NCBI RefSeq assembly: GCF_017798165.1
Contig: NZ_CP059068.1
Span: 62,001 to 126,000 of the forward strand
Reading direction: 5' to 3'
From: Rhodoferax sp. AJA081-3
GTDB lineage: Bacteria; Pseudomonadota; Gammaproteobacteria; Burkholderiales; Burkholderiaceae_C
Length of the DNA: 64,000 nt
The first letter of the stretch is position 1. Every line of letters starts with the position of its first letter. Positions 6,882 to 15,736 of this stretch are shown one piece after another. Position numbers and translations under genes: made by a program. The notes under the pieces were generated by a model. It was not told where the DNA came from. It saw nothing but the letters and a program-made list of their open reading frames with translations, and did not search any database.

Positions 6882-9188
6882 ATGCAATTGCATCGCATCG
6901 CGCTGGCTGTCGCCGCCGCATTTCCCTTGTCTGTCCTGGCCCAAGGCATTGCCACCGAGGCCCAACTCAAAACCGTTCAAGTCGCTGGCAGCCGCGCCCC
7001 GCTGGACCCCAATTTGCCCAGCAACACCGCCAGTAAAACGGCCGAGCAGTTGCGCGAACAAAACATCTACAACCCCGAAGACATCGCCGTCAACCTGCCC
7101 AGCACCAGTGTGCGCAAACGCTACATGGGTGATCGCAATGCCAACGTAGCCGGACGCAGTTACGGCACCCTGCAACCGGGTCGTGCGCTGGTGTACCTGG
7201 ACGGTTATTTGATCTCCAACTTCCTGGGGCGCTTCGACGCGCCGCGCTGGAACATGGTCAATGTGGAAGCCATAGAGCGCGTCGACGCGCTGTATGGCCC
7301 GTTCTCCGCGATCTACCCCGGCAACTCCATTGGCACCACGCTGATCGTCACCGAGCGCAAGCCCAAGGGCCTGGAGGCATCGGCCAGCATCAAGCTCAAC
7401 CAGCAGGGCTTCAACGAATACGCCACCAGCGAAAACTACACCAGCAAACAGTTCTCCGGGCGCATCGCCGCGCGCACGGATTCGGGCCTGTGGTACGCGC
7501 TGAGCATGCAGCACCAAAACAGCCAAGGCCACCCCATGGGATATGCCAATGCGGTGCGCGGGTCTACCGCCGGTGCCTTTGCCACCCCCACCGTTTCTTC
7601 CACGGCGGCGGCCAAAGCGGTCACCGGCATCCTGTACGACCGCGATGCACAAAGCCGTGACCGCGCCGTGTTTGGCGCCACCGGAATAGACCACAACAAA
7701 CAAGACACCGTCAACATACGTCTGGGTTACGAGATATCTGCCACCCAGGAGATAGAGGCCCGTGTGTCCTGGTGGCACGACGACAGTACCGTGCGCAACA
7801 CCACCTACTTGCGTGATGCGGCGGGCAACCCCGTGTGGAGCGGTCTGGTGAAAGATGGCAGCCGCCAGTTCACCGTGGCCGCCGATGCATTTGCCCCCAG
7901 CCAGCGCGACGAAACCCACCGGCAGCTGGGCGCCACCTGGAAGACCAAAAACACCAAGGGCTGGAACGCCTCGGTGGTGGCCACCGACTACCAAATCGTC
8001 AACGACGCGGCCCGCCAGGCCACACTGGCCCAGCCGCTGGCCGACCTGGGTGGCGCCGGCACCGTGACCCGGCGCGACGGTACCGGTTGGAACACGTTTG
8101 AAGTGCAAACCACCTACACCCCAAGTGAAAGTGACTTTGGCAACGGCCGGCACGCACTGGTTTTTGGCCTGCACCGCAACCAGTACAAACTGGAAAACGT
8201 GGTCAACAACGCCACCGACTGGCGCAACAACGAGACCACGCTGAACCAGAATTACTACGGCAAGACCACCATCACCGCGCTCTACGCGCAAGATGCCTGG
8301 AAGATCAACCCCGACTGGATGCTGACCACCGGCCTGCGGTTTGAGAATTTTGAATCCGCCGACGGTTCGCAGTTTTTTGCCGGCCCACCCGTTGCCGCCA
8401 ATGCCTTCCCCAGCCGCAGCATCACCGCCACCAGCCCCAAGCTGTCGCTGGCCTGGGCGGCCACGGACGACATCACCGTGAAGACCAGCCTGGGCCGCGG
8501 TGTGCGTTTCCCCAATGTGGACGAACTGTTCAACGGCACCAAGACCGGTGCCAGCATCACCACCAGCGACCCCAACCTGCGCCCCGAAGTGTCGGACTCG
8601 GTGGAGCTGTCAGCTGAGCGGGAGTGGGGCACCCACTGGATACGCGCCAGCCTGTTCCGTGATGACGTGACCGACACCATCCTGCGCCAGACGGACGCCA
8701 CCGTCACCCCCACGGTGACCCGCGTCAGCAATGTGGACCGTGTGTTGACCCAGGGCCTGGAGCTGGTGTGGTCCACGCGTGATGTGGGTGTGAAAGGCTT
8801 CGACCTGGGCGGCAGCTTTACCTGGACAGATGCCGAGGTAAAAGCCAACGCCGCCAACCCGGCACAGGTGGGCAAGAAATGGCTGCGTATACCCGCGCAA
8901 CGCTACACCCTGCAAGCCAGCTACCGGCCCAATGCCGCGTGGGTGCTGGGTGCGGCCTACCGCTGGGCCAGCAGCCCGTTTAACACCGAGCTGAACATCG
9001 ACAACAATCCAGACACCTTTGGTGGCGTCTCCAGCGTGAGCCAGTTGGACTTGAAAGCCAGCTGGAAATTTGCCAAACATTGGGAATGGGGCGTTGGTAT
9101 CAACAATGTGGCCAACCGGCCGGCTTGGCAATCGCACACCATGCCGCAGCGCAGTGTGCAGACCGAGCTGCGCTATAGCCTTCTGTAA
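6882..9188 (+). CDS. TonB-dependent outer-membrane receptor, probably for copper
   Basis: The 768-residue protein has a signal peptide (ending SVLAQG), a plug domain (about residues 45-165; NPEDIAVNLPSTSVRK, GRALVYLDGYL, VEAIERVDALYGPFSAIYPGNSIG) and a 22-strand-type barrel with TDDITVKTSLGRGVRFP and a C terminus ending in LRYSLL. The last residue is Leu rather than the common Phe. The substrate is not readable from sequence; copper is inferred from the flanking DUF2946, PCuAC and YcnI-like genes and from the parallel with the Bordetella bfrG locus. It is followed by an exported BNR-fold protein 16 nt later. Siderophore uptake is the alternative. Confidence 0.88.
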   Translation: MQLHRIALAVAAAFPLSVLAQGIATEAQLKTVQVAGSRAPLDPNLPSNTASKTAEQLREQNIYNPEDIAVNLPSTSVRKRYMGDRNANVAGRSYGTLQPGRALVYLDGYLISNFLGRFDAPRWNMVNVEAIERVDALYGPFSAIYPGNSIGTTLIVTERKPKGLEASASIKLNQQGFNEYATSENYTSKQFSGRIAARTDSGLWYALSMQHQNSQGHPMGYANAVRGSTAGAFATPTVSSTAAAKAVTGILYDRDAQSRDRAVFGATGIDHNKQDTVNIRLGYEISATQEIEARVSWWHDDSTVRNTTYLRDAAGNPVWSGLVKDGSRQFTVAADAFAPSQRDETHRQLGATWKTKNTKGWNASVVATDYQIVNDAARQATLAQPLADLGGAGTVTRRDGTGWNTFEVQTTYTPSESDFGNGRHALVFGLHRNQYKLENVVNNATDWRNNETTLNQNYYGKTTITALYAQDAWKINPDWMLTTGLRFENFESADGSQFFAGPPVAANAFPSRSITATSPKLSLAWAATDDITVKTSLGRGVRFPNVDELFNGTKTGASITTSDPNLRPEVSDSVELSAEREWGTHWIRASLFRDDVTDTILRQTDATVTPTVTRVSNVDRVLTQGLELVWSTRDVGVKGFDLGGSFTWTDAEVKANAANPAQVGKKWLRIPAQRYTLQASYRPNAAWVLGAAYRWASSPFNTELNIDNNPDTFGGVSSVSQLDLKASWKFAKHWEWGVGINNVANRPAWQSHTMPQRSVQTELRYSLL

Positions 9189-9204
9189 GACTTTGGGGTA
9201 GACG

Positions 9205-10467
9205 ATGAACAAACTTTTCTTTGGCAACGCGCTGCGCTTGTTTGCCTTGCTGTTGGTGTGGGGACTTGGCAGTGCCCATGCCCAGCCTGCGCAAGCTGGT
9301 CATGGCGGCATGTCGGCCGCCAAGTCTGAGCGCAAGCCCAAGCCGCAACTGGGCATAGGCGTCGCCTTTGCGCCGGACGGCGCCTTGTGGTGGGTGGGTT
9401 TGGATGCCAACAACCAGTTGGTGATCCAGCGCACACCTGCGGGGTCCACGAACCAGTGGAGTGTGCCCCGCGTGCTGGACACCGATGGCGACCCGATCTC
9501 GGCCGATGGTGAAAACCATCCCAAGCTGCTGTTCGGCCCCAACGCCACGGTGTTGATCGCCTACACCCGCCCGCTGCCCAAACCCAATACGGGCTGGGTG
9601 CGCATGCTGCGGTCCACGGATGGTGGCAAGACCTTCTCCAAGCCCACCACTGTGCATGCGGACCAGCAGGAAATCACCCACCGCTTCGAGTCCATCGGTT
9701 TTGACGCCAAGGGCGCGTTGCACACTGTGTGGATCGACAAGCGCGACCTGGAGGTCGCGCCCAAGCTGGGCAACAACAAGTCCAGCTACCGGGGCGCGGC
9801 CATTTACCGCAATGTGTCGCTGGATGGTGGCGCCACGTTTGGCCCTGACACCAAGGTGGCCGACCACTCCTGCGAGTGCTGCCGCATTGCGCTGGCGCAG
9901 GGCGGCGATGGGGTGTTGAACGCGATGTGGCGCCATGTGTTTGAGCCCAATGTGCGCGACCATGCGTTCACCGCATTGGCCACCGCGCCTGCACCGGGCA
10001 CAACACCAGCCCCAACGGTGCGCGCCACCTTTGACGATTGGCAGGTCAACGGTTGCCCCCACCACGGCCCCGGCCTGGCTGCGGCCACTGGTGGAGGCTT
10101 TCACACGGTGTGGTTTGGCATACGCCAGCGGGGCAGCGACATGGAACCCGGCGTGCGCTACGCCCGCCTGAAGGCCGACGGCAGCCCAGACGCCACGACC
10201 GTGCGCAGGCTACCCGACGACCGTGCGGAACACGCCAGCGTCATCGCCGATAGTCAACGTGTAGCTGTGGTGTGGCGCAGCAGCGATGGCATGGTCAGCA
10301 CGCTCAAGGCCTGGTTGTCGACCGACGGTGGCCAGACCTTCACCGAGCGCAAGCTGGGCCAGGTGCATGGCGAAAACGATTTTGCACGCCCCGTGCAGCA
10401 CGGTGGCCGCATGGCGGTGGTGTGGCGCAACCCCAAGGAGGTACAGGTGTATGAACTCTCGTTTTGA
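9205..10467 (+). CDS. Exported BNR/sialidase-fold protein of the copper cluster
   Basis: This 420-residue protein has a signal peptide ending SAHAQP. It carries repeated Asp-box-like motifs (RSTDGGKTFSKP, VSLDGGATFGPD, LSTDGGQTFTER), which mark a beta-propeller of the sialidase or BNR type. Catalytic sialidase residues are not evident. It contains two unusual metal-site-like motifs, CECC (Cys223, Cys225, Cys226) and CPHHGP (Cys284, His286, His287). Together with its place between a TonB receptor and a thioredoxin-like gene, these suggest a periplasmic metal-binding or cofactor role rather than sugar hydrolysis. Its 3' end overlaps the next gene by 17 nt, so the two are translationally coupled. 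Confidence 0.75.
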   Translation: MNKLFFGNALRLFALLLVWGLGSAHAQPAQAGHGGMSAAKSERKPKPQLGIGVAFAPDGALWWVGLDANNQLVIQRTPAGSTNQWSVPRVLDTDGDPISADGENHPKLLFGPNATVLIAYTRPLPKPNTGWVRMLRSTDGGKTFSKPTTVHADQQEITHRFESIGFDAKGALHTVWIDKRDLEVAPKLGNNKSSYRGAAIYRNVSLDGGATFGPDTKVADHSCECCRIALAQGGDGVLNAMWRHVFEPNVRDHAFTALATAPAPGTTPAPTVRATFDDWQVNGCPHHGPGLAAATGGGFHTVWFGIRQRGSDMEPGVRYARLKADGSPDATTVRRLPDDRAEHASVIADSQRVAVVWRSSDGMVSTLKAWLSTDGGQTFTERKLGQVHGENDFARPVQHGGRMAVVWRNPKEVQVYELSF

Positions 10468-10960
10468 TTTATTCCGGCGTGTGCTGCTGGCCGCGGCCCT
10501 GGTTTTACCCAGTGTCTATATGCCAAATGCGGCTCTAGCCCTCGCAGAACATAAGCACAGCGCTATCACTACAGTAGCAGACTTCGATGCTTCGACCTGG
10601 ACCAAGTTGTTGCGCAGCGGGCCACGGCCGGCGGCCTACGTCTTCACCAACAGCTTCTGCGCCACCTGCCCAGAAGCCTTCGACGCCCTGCACCAAAGGG
10701 TGCTGGCCTCTGGCAAACCAGTAGAGATGGCGGCGATTTTGATGGACGTGCAGGGTCAGCGGGCCTTGGCCCATGCGCACCACTATGCCGGTGTCACCAA
10801 GATTTATGCGTTTGATGGCTTCGAGCCCGCCATTCGCCAGGCGGTAGATCCCACCTGGCGCAACATTACGCCGTATTTGGTGCTGGTGGGCAAAGACGGC
10901 AAGCTGCAACGGGTGACGGGCCAGCCGGATGCCAAGCAGCTTAAGGCCTGGTTGTTGTAG
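10451..10960 (+). CDS. Exported thioredoxin-like protein with CATC motif
   Basis: The product has 169 residues with a signal peptide (cleavage near ALALAEH) and a thioredoxin-like fold with Cys70-Ala-Thr-Cys73 in the context TNSFCATCP. The C-terminal half (TPYLVLVGKDGKLQRVTG) corresponds to the cis-Pro loop and last strand. The start ATG 10451 lies inside the preceding gene. A periplasmic thiol reductase could keep the Cys-rich BNR protein or the Cu-binding chaperones reduced; Sco-like metal delivery is an alternative, though the usual Sco CxxxC is not present. The region just after the signal-peptide core is built from a family C repeat. Confidence 0.78.
   Translation: MNSRFDLFRRVLLAAALVLPSVYMPNAALALAEHKHSAITTVADFDASTWTKLLRSGPRPAAYVFTNSFCATCPEAFDALHQRVLASGKPVEMAAILMDVQGQRALAHAHHYAGVTKIYAFDGFEPAIRQAVDPTWRNITPYLVLVGKDGKLQRVTGQPDAKQLKAWLL
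10535..10578 (-). repeat. Family C palindromic repeat inside the thioredoxin-like gene
   Basis: CTAGCCCTCG is followed by GCTATCACTACAGTAGC. The orientation is opposite to the copies at 5294 and 33737. It is translated as the end of the signal peptide and the mature N terminus (ALAEHKHSAITTVAD). Confidence 0.6.
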
Positions 10961-11063
10961 GCCTCTACACCCCACCCAAGCTCCGGGGCGCCCCTCACGA
11001 GGTTAACGACGGCGCGCAACGGTTCTCGGTTCTTAGCGAGGCGGAGGAGGTGAGATTCGATCT

Positions 11064-11540
11064 CTAACGCAGCGCCACGGTGGCGTCCAGCTCTACCGCT
11101 GCGTTCTTGGGTAGCTGGTAGACACCCACCGAGGTGCGGGCGTGCGGGCCGCTGTCGTGGCCCAAGACGGCTGCCAGCAGGTTGGATGCGGCATCGGCCA
11201 CCTCGCTCTGCTGCGTGAAGTGGGCTGCACTCTGCGTGAACACATTGAGCTTCAAGACTTTGGCAATACGCTCCAGGCCAAACTGTTGTTCCAGTATGGC
11301 CAGTACCCGCAGCGCGCACACCTCGGCAGCGGCCTGGGCCTGCTCCAGGCTGACGGCCTCGCCGACACGTCCCAAGGCGGTGACGGTAGTGCCCACGCGC
11401 GGGACCTGGCCACTGACATACACCACGCCATGGTGCTCCGTTGCGGGCACATAGTTGCCGCCAATCACCAGGGGTGCGAGCAAGTCCAGGCCGTGTTTTT
11501 CGGCGAATTGGCGGGCGATGTCCAGGCGTGAAAGTGTCAT
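11064..11540 (-). CDS. RidA/YjgF/YER057c family protein
   Basis: The 158-residue protein has the Rid fold: HHGVVYVSGQVPR, then LLAAVLGHDS, and ARTSVGVYQLPKNAAVELDATVAL at the C terminus, including the conserved Arg before TSVGV. RidA-type enzymes hydrolyse reactive enamine/imine intermediates. At 158 residues with an extra N-terminal segment it is longer than archetypal RidA (about 128), so it belongs to a sub-family with less certain chemistry. It shares an operon with the GST gene, whose stop lies 6 nt upstream of the RidA start. Confidence 0.85.
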   Translation of the reverse strand: MTLSRLDIARQFAEKHGLDLLAPLVIGGNYVPATEHHGVVYVSGQVPRVGTTVTALGRVGEAVSLEQAQAAAEVCALRVLAILEQQFGLERIAKVLKLNVFTQSAAHFTQQSEVADAASNLLAAVLGHDSGPHARTSVGVYQLPKNAAVELDATVALR

Positions 11541-11546
11541 GGTGAA

Positions 11547-12206
11547 TTACAAAAACCGCGCCGGAATGGCGCTGTAAAACGGGTACATGGGGAAGTAGGG
11601 CTTGGCCTCGGCCAGCACACGCTGGACCGACGGCCTGGCGATCAGTTTCTCAAAATAGGCGTGCAGATGCACATGGTGTTCTGGAAAGGCCTCCAGCGTG
11701 TGGGCGTAAAAGAGGGCAGGGGCGGCGGCACAGTCGGCCAGGCTGAAGTTGTGCCCCGCGGCCCAGGGCTGCGATGCCACCTGTTGGTTGATCAGTCCGT
11801 AGGCGGTCTGGATAGTGGCCCTGGCACCGGCCATGTCCCCTTGTGAGCCGTGTATGCGGTCGAGCACGATGTTTTGCATGGGCTCATGCACATGGTTATC
11901 AAGAATGCGGTCCCACAGGCGGACCTGCAAGGCGTCTTCGGCGTTGCGGGGGACCATGGGGTTTTGCTCTCCGAACCGGTCCAGGTATTCGATGATGATG
12001 GACGATTCCGGCACGCTGCGCTGGCTGGTGTGGTCTTGCAGCACGGGGAACTTGCAGAAGGGCCACAGGGCGCTCAGCGTGGCACGGTCTTGCTCTGCAC
12101 CGAGATCAATCATGCGCGCTTCAAACGCAATGTTGTTCTCGTAGAGGGCGACCAGAACCTTGTGGCAGAAAGATGCCAGTGGGTGGTAATAGAGGGTGAG
12201 CGCCAT
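11547..12206 (-). CDS. Glutathione S-transferase family protein
   Basis: The product has 219 residues with an N-terminal thioredoxin-like domain (LTLYYHPLASFCHKVLVAL, FPVLQD, then the glutathione-binding PESSIIIEYLD) and an all-helical C-terminal domain (SLADCAAAPALFYA). This is a cytosolic GST of the kind that conjugates or isomerises electrophiles. The substrate is unknown. It is the first gene of a two-gene unit with the RidA-like gene. Confidence 0.88.
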   Translation of the reverse strand: MALTLYYHPLASFCHKVLVALYENNIAFEARMIDLGAEQDRATLSALWPFCKFPVLQDHTSQRSVPESSIIIEYLDRFGEQNPMVPRNAEDALQVRLWDRILDNHVHEPMQNIVLDRIHGSQGDMAGARATIQTAYGLINQQVASQPWAAGHNFSLADCAAAPALFYAHTLEAFPEHHVHLHAYFEKLIARPSVQRVLAEAKPYFPMYPFYSAIPARFL

Positions 12207-12305
12207 GGTTGTTCAATCCTTGTGTAGCAGCGACAGTTAGTCGCTTGGCCGGTTCCGGCCTGGGTTTACAAGGCTGTGCAGTCAAGCAACTGACAAATTA
12301 AAGTA

Positions 12306-12336
12306 CAAAAAAAGGAGCCGAAGCTCCTTTTTTTTG
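12306..12336. terminator. Bidirectional rho-independent terminator
   Basis: AAAGGAGC-CGAA-GCTCCTTT is flanked by A on the left and T on the right, so it is usable on both strands. It ends the PEP-CTERM gene on the minus strand and insulates the GST gene downstream. Confidence 0.9.
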
Positions 12337-12357
12337 TTCGACAAGACCGGGGTCTTA

Positions 12358-12945
12358 TCAGGCTTGTTTGGCCTTGCGACGGCGGGCAATTGCACCCATC
12401 AGTCCCAAACCAGCCAACATCAGGGCGTAAGACTCTGGCTCTGGTACGGCCGAGGTGAACACCACGTTGTCCACATTGTGCGTTTCAGCTCCACCACCGA
12501 AGTTGCCGCTGCGCACCGTCACCAGGTTAAAAGAAGTGGTAGACACCACGCCGAAGAAACCACCGGAGAACGTATTGGCAATCTGGGGGGTGACCAATTC
12601 GCCACCCAGGAACAGGCGCAGGCCTTGGCCTGGGCCACCGGGTGTCAGATCCCAGTTGGCGCCAAAGGCGTTGATCATGGAACCGAAGTGGTAGTTGGTG
12701 TAGGTGCTATCCAGGACCGTACGGTCATGGTACACACCGCCATTGATGCCAGAGGAGTGGCCGCTGCCCACTTCTTCGAGGCTGAAGCCGGAGAGTACGG
12801 CATCGTCAAATGCTTCTTCGGAGAAGGTACCGCCAACGGCGAGTTCCCAAGCGGCACGGTCTGTAAATGTGATGAACGATGCATGGGCGGCAGAGGACAG
12901 TACAACTGCGCTGACTGCGGCAACGACGAGCGATTTGATGTTCAT
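12358..12945 (-). CDS. PEP-CTERM sorted exported protein
   Basis: This 195-residue protein has a signal peptide (ending SSAAHAS) and a C-terminal sorting signal: VPEPESYALMLAGLGLMG, then the basic run RRRKAKQ. Such proteins are processed by the exosortase EpsH/XrtA system and are commonly linked to exopolysaccharide and flocculation in betaproteobacteria. The middle (FITFTDRAAWELAVGG, FGVVSTTSFNLVTVRS, THNVDNVVF) resembles carbohydrate-binding-like PEP-CTERM proteins. Its exosortase is not in the window. It is monocistronic, with a strong terminator just downstream. Confidence 0.9.
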   Translation of the reverse strand: MNIKSLVVAAVSAVVLSSAAHASFITFTDRAAWELAVGGTFSEEAFDDAVLSGFSLEEVGSGHSSGINGGVYHDRTVLDSTYTNYHFGSMINAFGANWDLTPGGPGQGLRLFLGGELVTPQIANTFSGGFFGVVSTTSFNLVTVRSGNFGGGAETHNVDNVVFTSAVPEPESYALMLAGLGLMGAIARRRKAKQA

Positions 12946-13071
12946 GGAATGGATGTTTGGTTAATAACAGTCGGGATTTCATTGTCGGAGGAGCATTGCT
13001 GCATCGCAATAGTCCATATGGACTAATGGCTGGCCGCCAATTGCAACCGGTTGTAAGCGGCGAACAGTGGT

Positions 13072-13743
13072 TCAGCTTTTGAACGGCGCCATACCGTCCA
13101 CTCGCAGGTGCAACACCCGATCCGCCCGGGCGGTGGCCGCCTCCGAATGGGTGACCAGCACCAGTGAAGTGCCATGCGCCCGCGTCTGTGCCACCAGGGC
13201 TTCCATGACCTTGGTGGCGGTCGTGGGGTCCAGGTTGCCGGTGGGCTCGTCGGCCAGCAGCAGGGTGGGGCGGTGCACCAGCGCGCGGGCGATGGCCACA
13301 CGCTGCAACTGGCCGCCGCTGAGCTGCTGCGGCAGCCGCCCACCCATGCCCTGCAGGCCTACGGCCTCCAGCATGGCCTGCACGCGGGCATCGTCCGGCG
13401 TGCCTAACAGCAACAGCGGCAGGGCCACGTTTTGGGTTACATCCAGATGGCCCAACACGTGGAAGGCCTGGAATACAAAGCCCACCTTCTTGCGCCGCAG
13501 CAGTGCACGGGCGTCGTCGTCCAACTGGCCCAGGTCGGTGCCGTCCAGCAGTACGGTGCCGCTGTCCCAGCTGTCCAGCCCGGCCATGCAGTTGAGCAGG
13601 GTGGATTTGCCGACGCCAGATTCGCCAACGATGGCGACGAATTCGCCCGGTGCGACGTCTAAGGACACATTCGCAAAGACCGGCGTATCGCCATAGTGTT
13701 TGCTTAAGGATTGGATCTGTAGGTTCATAGAGGAATGGGCCAT
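13072..13743 (-). CDS. ABC transporter ATPase, LolD/YbbA type, without a permease gene nearby
   Basis: The 223-residue ATPase has Walker [11 protein letters not shown]-loop FQAFHV, signature [15 protein letters not shown], Walker [13 protein letters not shown] and the H-loop VLVTHS. The architecture matches the MacB/LolD/YbbA group that pairs with FtsX-fold permeases in lipoprotein or antimicrobial-peptide export. No permease is adjacent on either side: the next gene upstream is a divergent Bug receptor and the downstream gene is the PEP-CTERM protein. It is therefore an orphan ATPase that must partner in trans. ATG 13743 is used; ATG 13728 is possible. Confidence 0.88.
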   Translation of the reverse strand: MAHSSMNLQIQSLSKHYGDTPVFANVSLDVAPGEFVAIVGESGVGKSTLLNCMAGLDSWDSGTVLLDGTDLGQLDDDARALLRRKKVGFVFQAFHVLGHLDVTQNVALPLLLLGTPDDARVQAMLEAVGLQGMGGRLPQQLSGGQLQRVAIARALVHRPTLLLADEPTGNLDPTTATKVMEALVAQTRAHGTSLVLVTHSEAATARADRVLHLRVDGMAPFKS

Positions 13744-13766
13744 GATAGTGGAGGCACAATGTTGTG

Positions 13767-14747
13767 ATGACCATGCACCGCAGAACCCTACTCACCACCG
13801 CGCTGACCTCCGCAGCGCTGCTCTCCACCTTCAGCGGCGCTTGGGCGCAGGGCCGGCAGATTCGGCTGGTCGTGCCATATGCGGCCGGTGGCCCGATTGA
13901 CGTGACCGCGCGGGTGCTGGCTGAGCGTGTCAAAGACAGCCTGGGCACCGTCATCATCGACAACAAGCCGGGTGCGGGCGGCAACATCGGAGCCGACATG
14001 GTGGCCAAGAGCGCACCCGATGGCCTGACCATTGGTATTGCCGCCACGGCTACCCACGCGGTCAACCCCTGGCTGTACGCCAAGATGCCCTACAACGCCG
14101 CTACTGACTTTGCCCCCATCACCCAGATGGTGCGCGTGCCAAATGTGCTGGTGGTCAATGCCGAGACCGCCCAGCGCCTGAAGATCAACACGGTCAAAGA
14201 CCTGATCGCCTACGCCAAGGCCAACCCCGCCAAGCTGAACTACGGCAGCGGCGGCAATGGCAGCGCCGGCCATCTGGCGGGCGAGATGTTCAAGGCCCAG
14301 GCCGGCATCTTTGCGCTGCACATTCCGTACAACGGCGGCAACCCGGCGCAGTTTGCACTGCAGAGTGGTCAGGTGGACTTCAATTTTGACAACCTGGCGA
14401 CTGCGGCACCGGGCATCAAATCCGGCAAGCTCAAGGCTCTGGCCGTGACCACGCCCACGCGTTCGTCCGCGCTGCCTGATGTGCCACCGGTGGCCGATAC
14501 CTTGAAGGGGTTTGCGATTGACACCTGGTGGGGGTTGGTGGCACCGGCTGGTACACCCAAGGAAGTGATCGCCAAGCTGAATGCAGCCTTTGTTGCCGCG
14601 CTGAATACGCCTGAAGCGCAGAGCCGTTTTGCCAGCCTGTTGGCGGAGCCGGTGCCCAGCACGCCGGAACAGTTTGGCGCTTTGATGAAGAGTGAGATGG
14701 CCAAGTACCAGGGGGTGGTCAAGGCGACGGGTGCCAAAGTAGACTGA
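13767..14747 (+). CDS. Tripartite tricarboxylate transporter receptor (Bug family)
   Basis: The 326-residue periplasmic binding protein has a signal peptide (LSTFSGAWAQ) and the Bug signatures RLVVPYAAGGPIDVTAR, NKPGAGGNIGA and LNYGSGGNGSAGHLAGEMF. Bug receptors bind small carboxylates; most in Burkholderiales are orphans without TctA/TctB, as here. ATG 13767 is used, with GTG 13764 and ATG 13773 nearby. It is divergent from the orphan ABC ATPase and convergent with miaA, whose stop is 3 nt away. Confidence 0.92.
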   Translation: MTMHRRTLLTTALTSAALLSTFSGAWAQGRQIRLVVPYAAGGPIDVTARVLAERVKDSLGTVIIDNKPGAGGNIGADMVAKSAPDGLTIGIAATATHAVNPWLYAKMPYNAATDFAPITQMVRVPNVLVVNAETAQRLKINTVKDLIAYAKANPAKLNYGSGGNGSAGHLAGEMFKAQAGIFALHIPYNGGNPAQFALQSGQVDFNFDNLATAAPGIKSGKLKALAVTTPTRSSALPDVPPVADTLKGFAIDTWWGLVAPAGTPKEVIAKLNAAFVAALNTPEAQSRFASLLAEPVPSTPEQFGALMKSEMAKYQGVVKATGAKVD

Positions 14748-14749
14748 TC

Positions 14750-15736
14750 TCAGTTGGCTAGCAGACGTACTTTTTGCAGCACTGCATCCAGGGCCCCAGC
14801 CTGATCAGTCGCAACCACCTGCCGCTGCGGCATAGATCGCAGCCAAGTTATCTGGCGCTTGGCCAACTGGCGGGTAGCGATGATGCCCAGCTCGCGGAGC
14901 ACAGCAGTTGGCAGAGGCCCAGCAGCGCCTGATGCTTCATACGCATCCAAAGCTTCCCAGGCCTGGCGGTAACCCACGCAGCGCATCGACGGCAGGTCGG
15001 GGTTCAGGTCGCCACGTGCGCGCAGGGTTCGCACTTCGTCCACTAATCCCTGTTCCAGCATGGTGTCAAAACGCTGGGCAATACGACCATGCAACCAGCT
15101 TCTGTCCAGCGGTTCCAAGGAAATGAGGCCTCTAGCCCCCGTCGAATCTGACTCTTCTATTGATTTGATAGTGTCTTTGGCGGAATGGAAGTGCGACAAG
15201 GGTAGCCCCGATACGCGGTACACCTCCAGCGCACGCTGGATGCGCTGGCTGTCCATGGGCGCCAAGCGTTGAGCCGTCACCGGGTCGACGCGGGCCAACT
15301 CGGCATGCATGGCGGGCCAGCCCTTCTCTGCTGCTTCCTGTTCCAGCACGGCGCGTATGGCGGGGTCGGCTGCGGGCATGTCGTCCATGCCGTCGAATAG
15401 TGCTTTGAAATACAACATAGTGCCGCCGACCAGCAGCGGCAGCTTGCCGCGCGCGCTGATGTCAACGATCAGCTGACTTGCATCGCGCACAAATTCGGCA
15501 GCGCTGTAGGCCTGTAGCGGGTCGCGGATATCGATCAGGTGGTGGGGCACCTGGGCCAGCTCGGCTGCGCTGGGCTTGGCCGTGCCAATGTCCATGCCGC
15601 GGTAGACGAGGGCCGAGTCCACGCTGATGATCTCGCAGGCATGTTCTTGTGCAATCGCCAGTGCAGCCGCGGTTTTGCCCGAGGCCGTGGGACCGGCCAG
15701 GCATAGGTAAAAGGGTAGTGCCTCAGTGTTTGCCAT
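14750..15736 (-). CDS. miaA: tRNA dimethylallyltransferase MiaA
   Basis: This 328-residue enzyme transfers the dimethylallyl group to A37 of tRNAs reading UNN codons. Visible are the P-loop [11 protein letters not shown], the catalytic Asp context [18 protein letters not shown], the [11 protein letters not shown] region, [14 protein letters not shown] and the C-terminal [14 protein letters not shown] family C palindromic repeat (15132-15171) is translated in frame between [11 protein letters not shown] and [13 protein letters not shown], adding a few variable residues in a region less conserved across MiaA. Its start overlaps the end of the MFS gene, so translation is probably coupled. In most gammaproteobacteria miaA and mutL are neighbours; here mutL lies 4 kb upstream on the same strand. 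Confidence 0.96.
   Translation of the reverse strand: MANTEALPFYLCLAGPTASGKTAAALAIAQEHACEIISVDSALVYRGMDIGTAKPSAAELAQVPHHLIDIRDPLQAYSAAEFVRDASQLIVDISARGKLPLLVGGTMLYFKALFDGMDDMPAADPAIRAVLEQEAAEKGWPAMHAELARVDPVTAQRLAPMDSQRIQRALEVYRVSGLPLSHFHSAKDTIKSIEESDSTGARGLISLEPLDRSWLHGRIAQRFDTMLEQGLVDEVRTLRARGDLNPDLPSMRCVGYRQAWEALDAYEASGAAGPLPTAVLRELGIIATRQLAKRQITWLRSMPQRQVVATDQAGALDAVLQKVRLLAN
15132..15171 (+). repeat. Family C palindromic repeat in frame inside miaA
   Basis: CTAGCCCCCGTCG is followed by CTATTGATTTGATAG. It is read on the minus strand as part of miaA (about [15 protein letters not shown]). Confidence 0.75.

Noticed and set aside
6486..8291. 601-codon minus-strand frame opposite the TonB receptor
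   Set aside because: It lies over the receptor and a DUF2946 gene that fit their families; Gly/Val/His-rich composition without domains.
9205..10467. Functional sialidase
   Set aside because: Asp boxes mark the fold only; the catalytic Arg triad, Tyr and Asp of sialidases could not be identified, and the context is copper handling.
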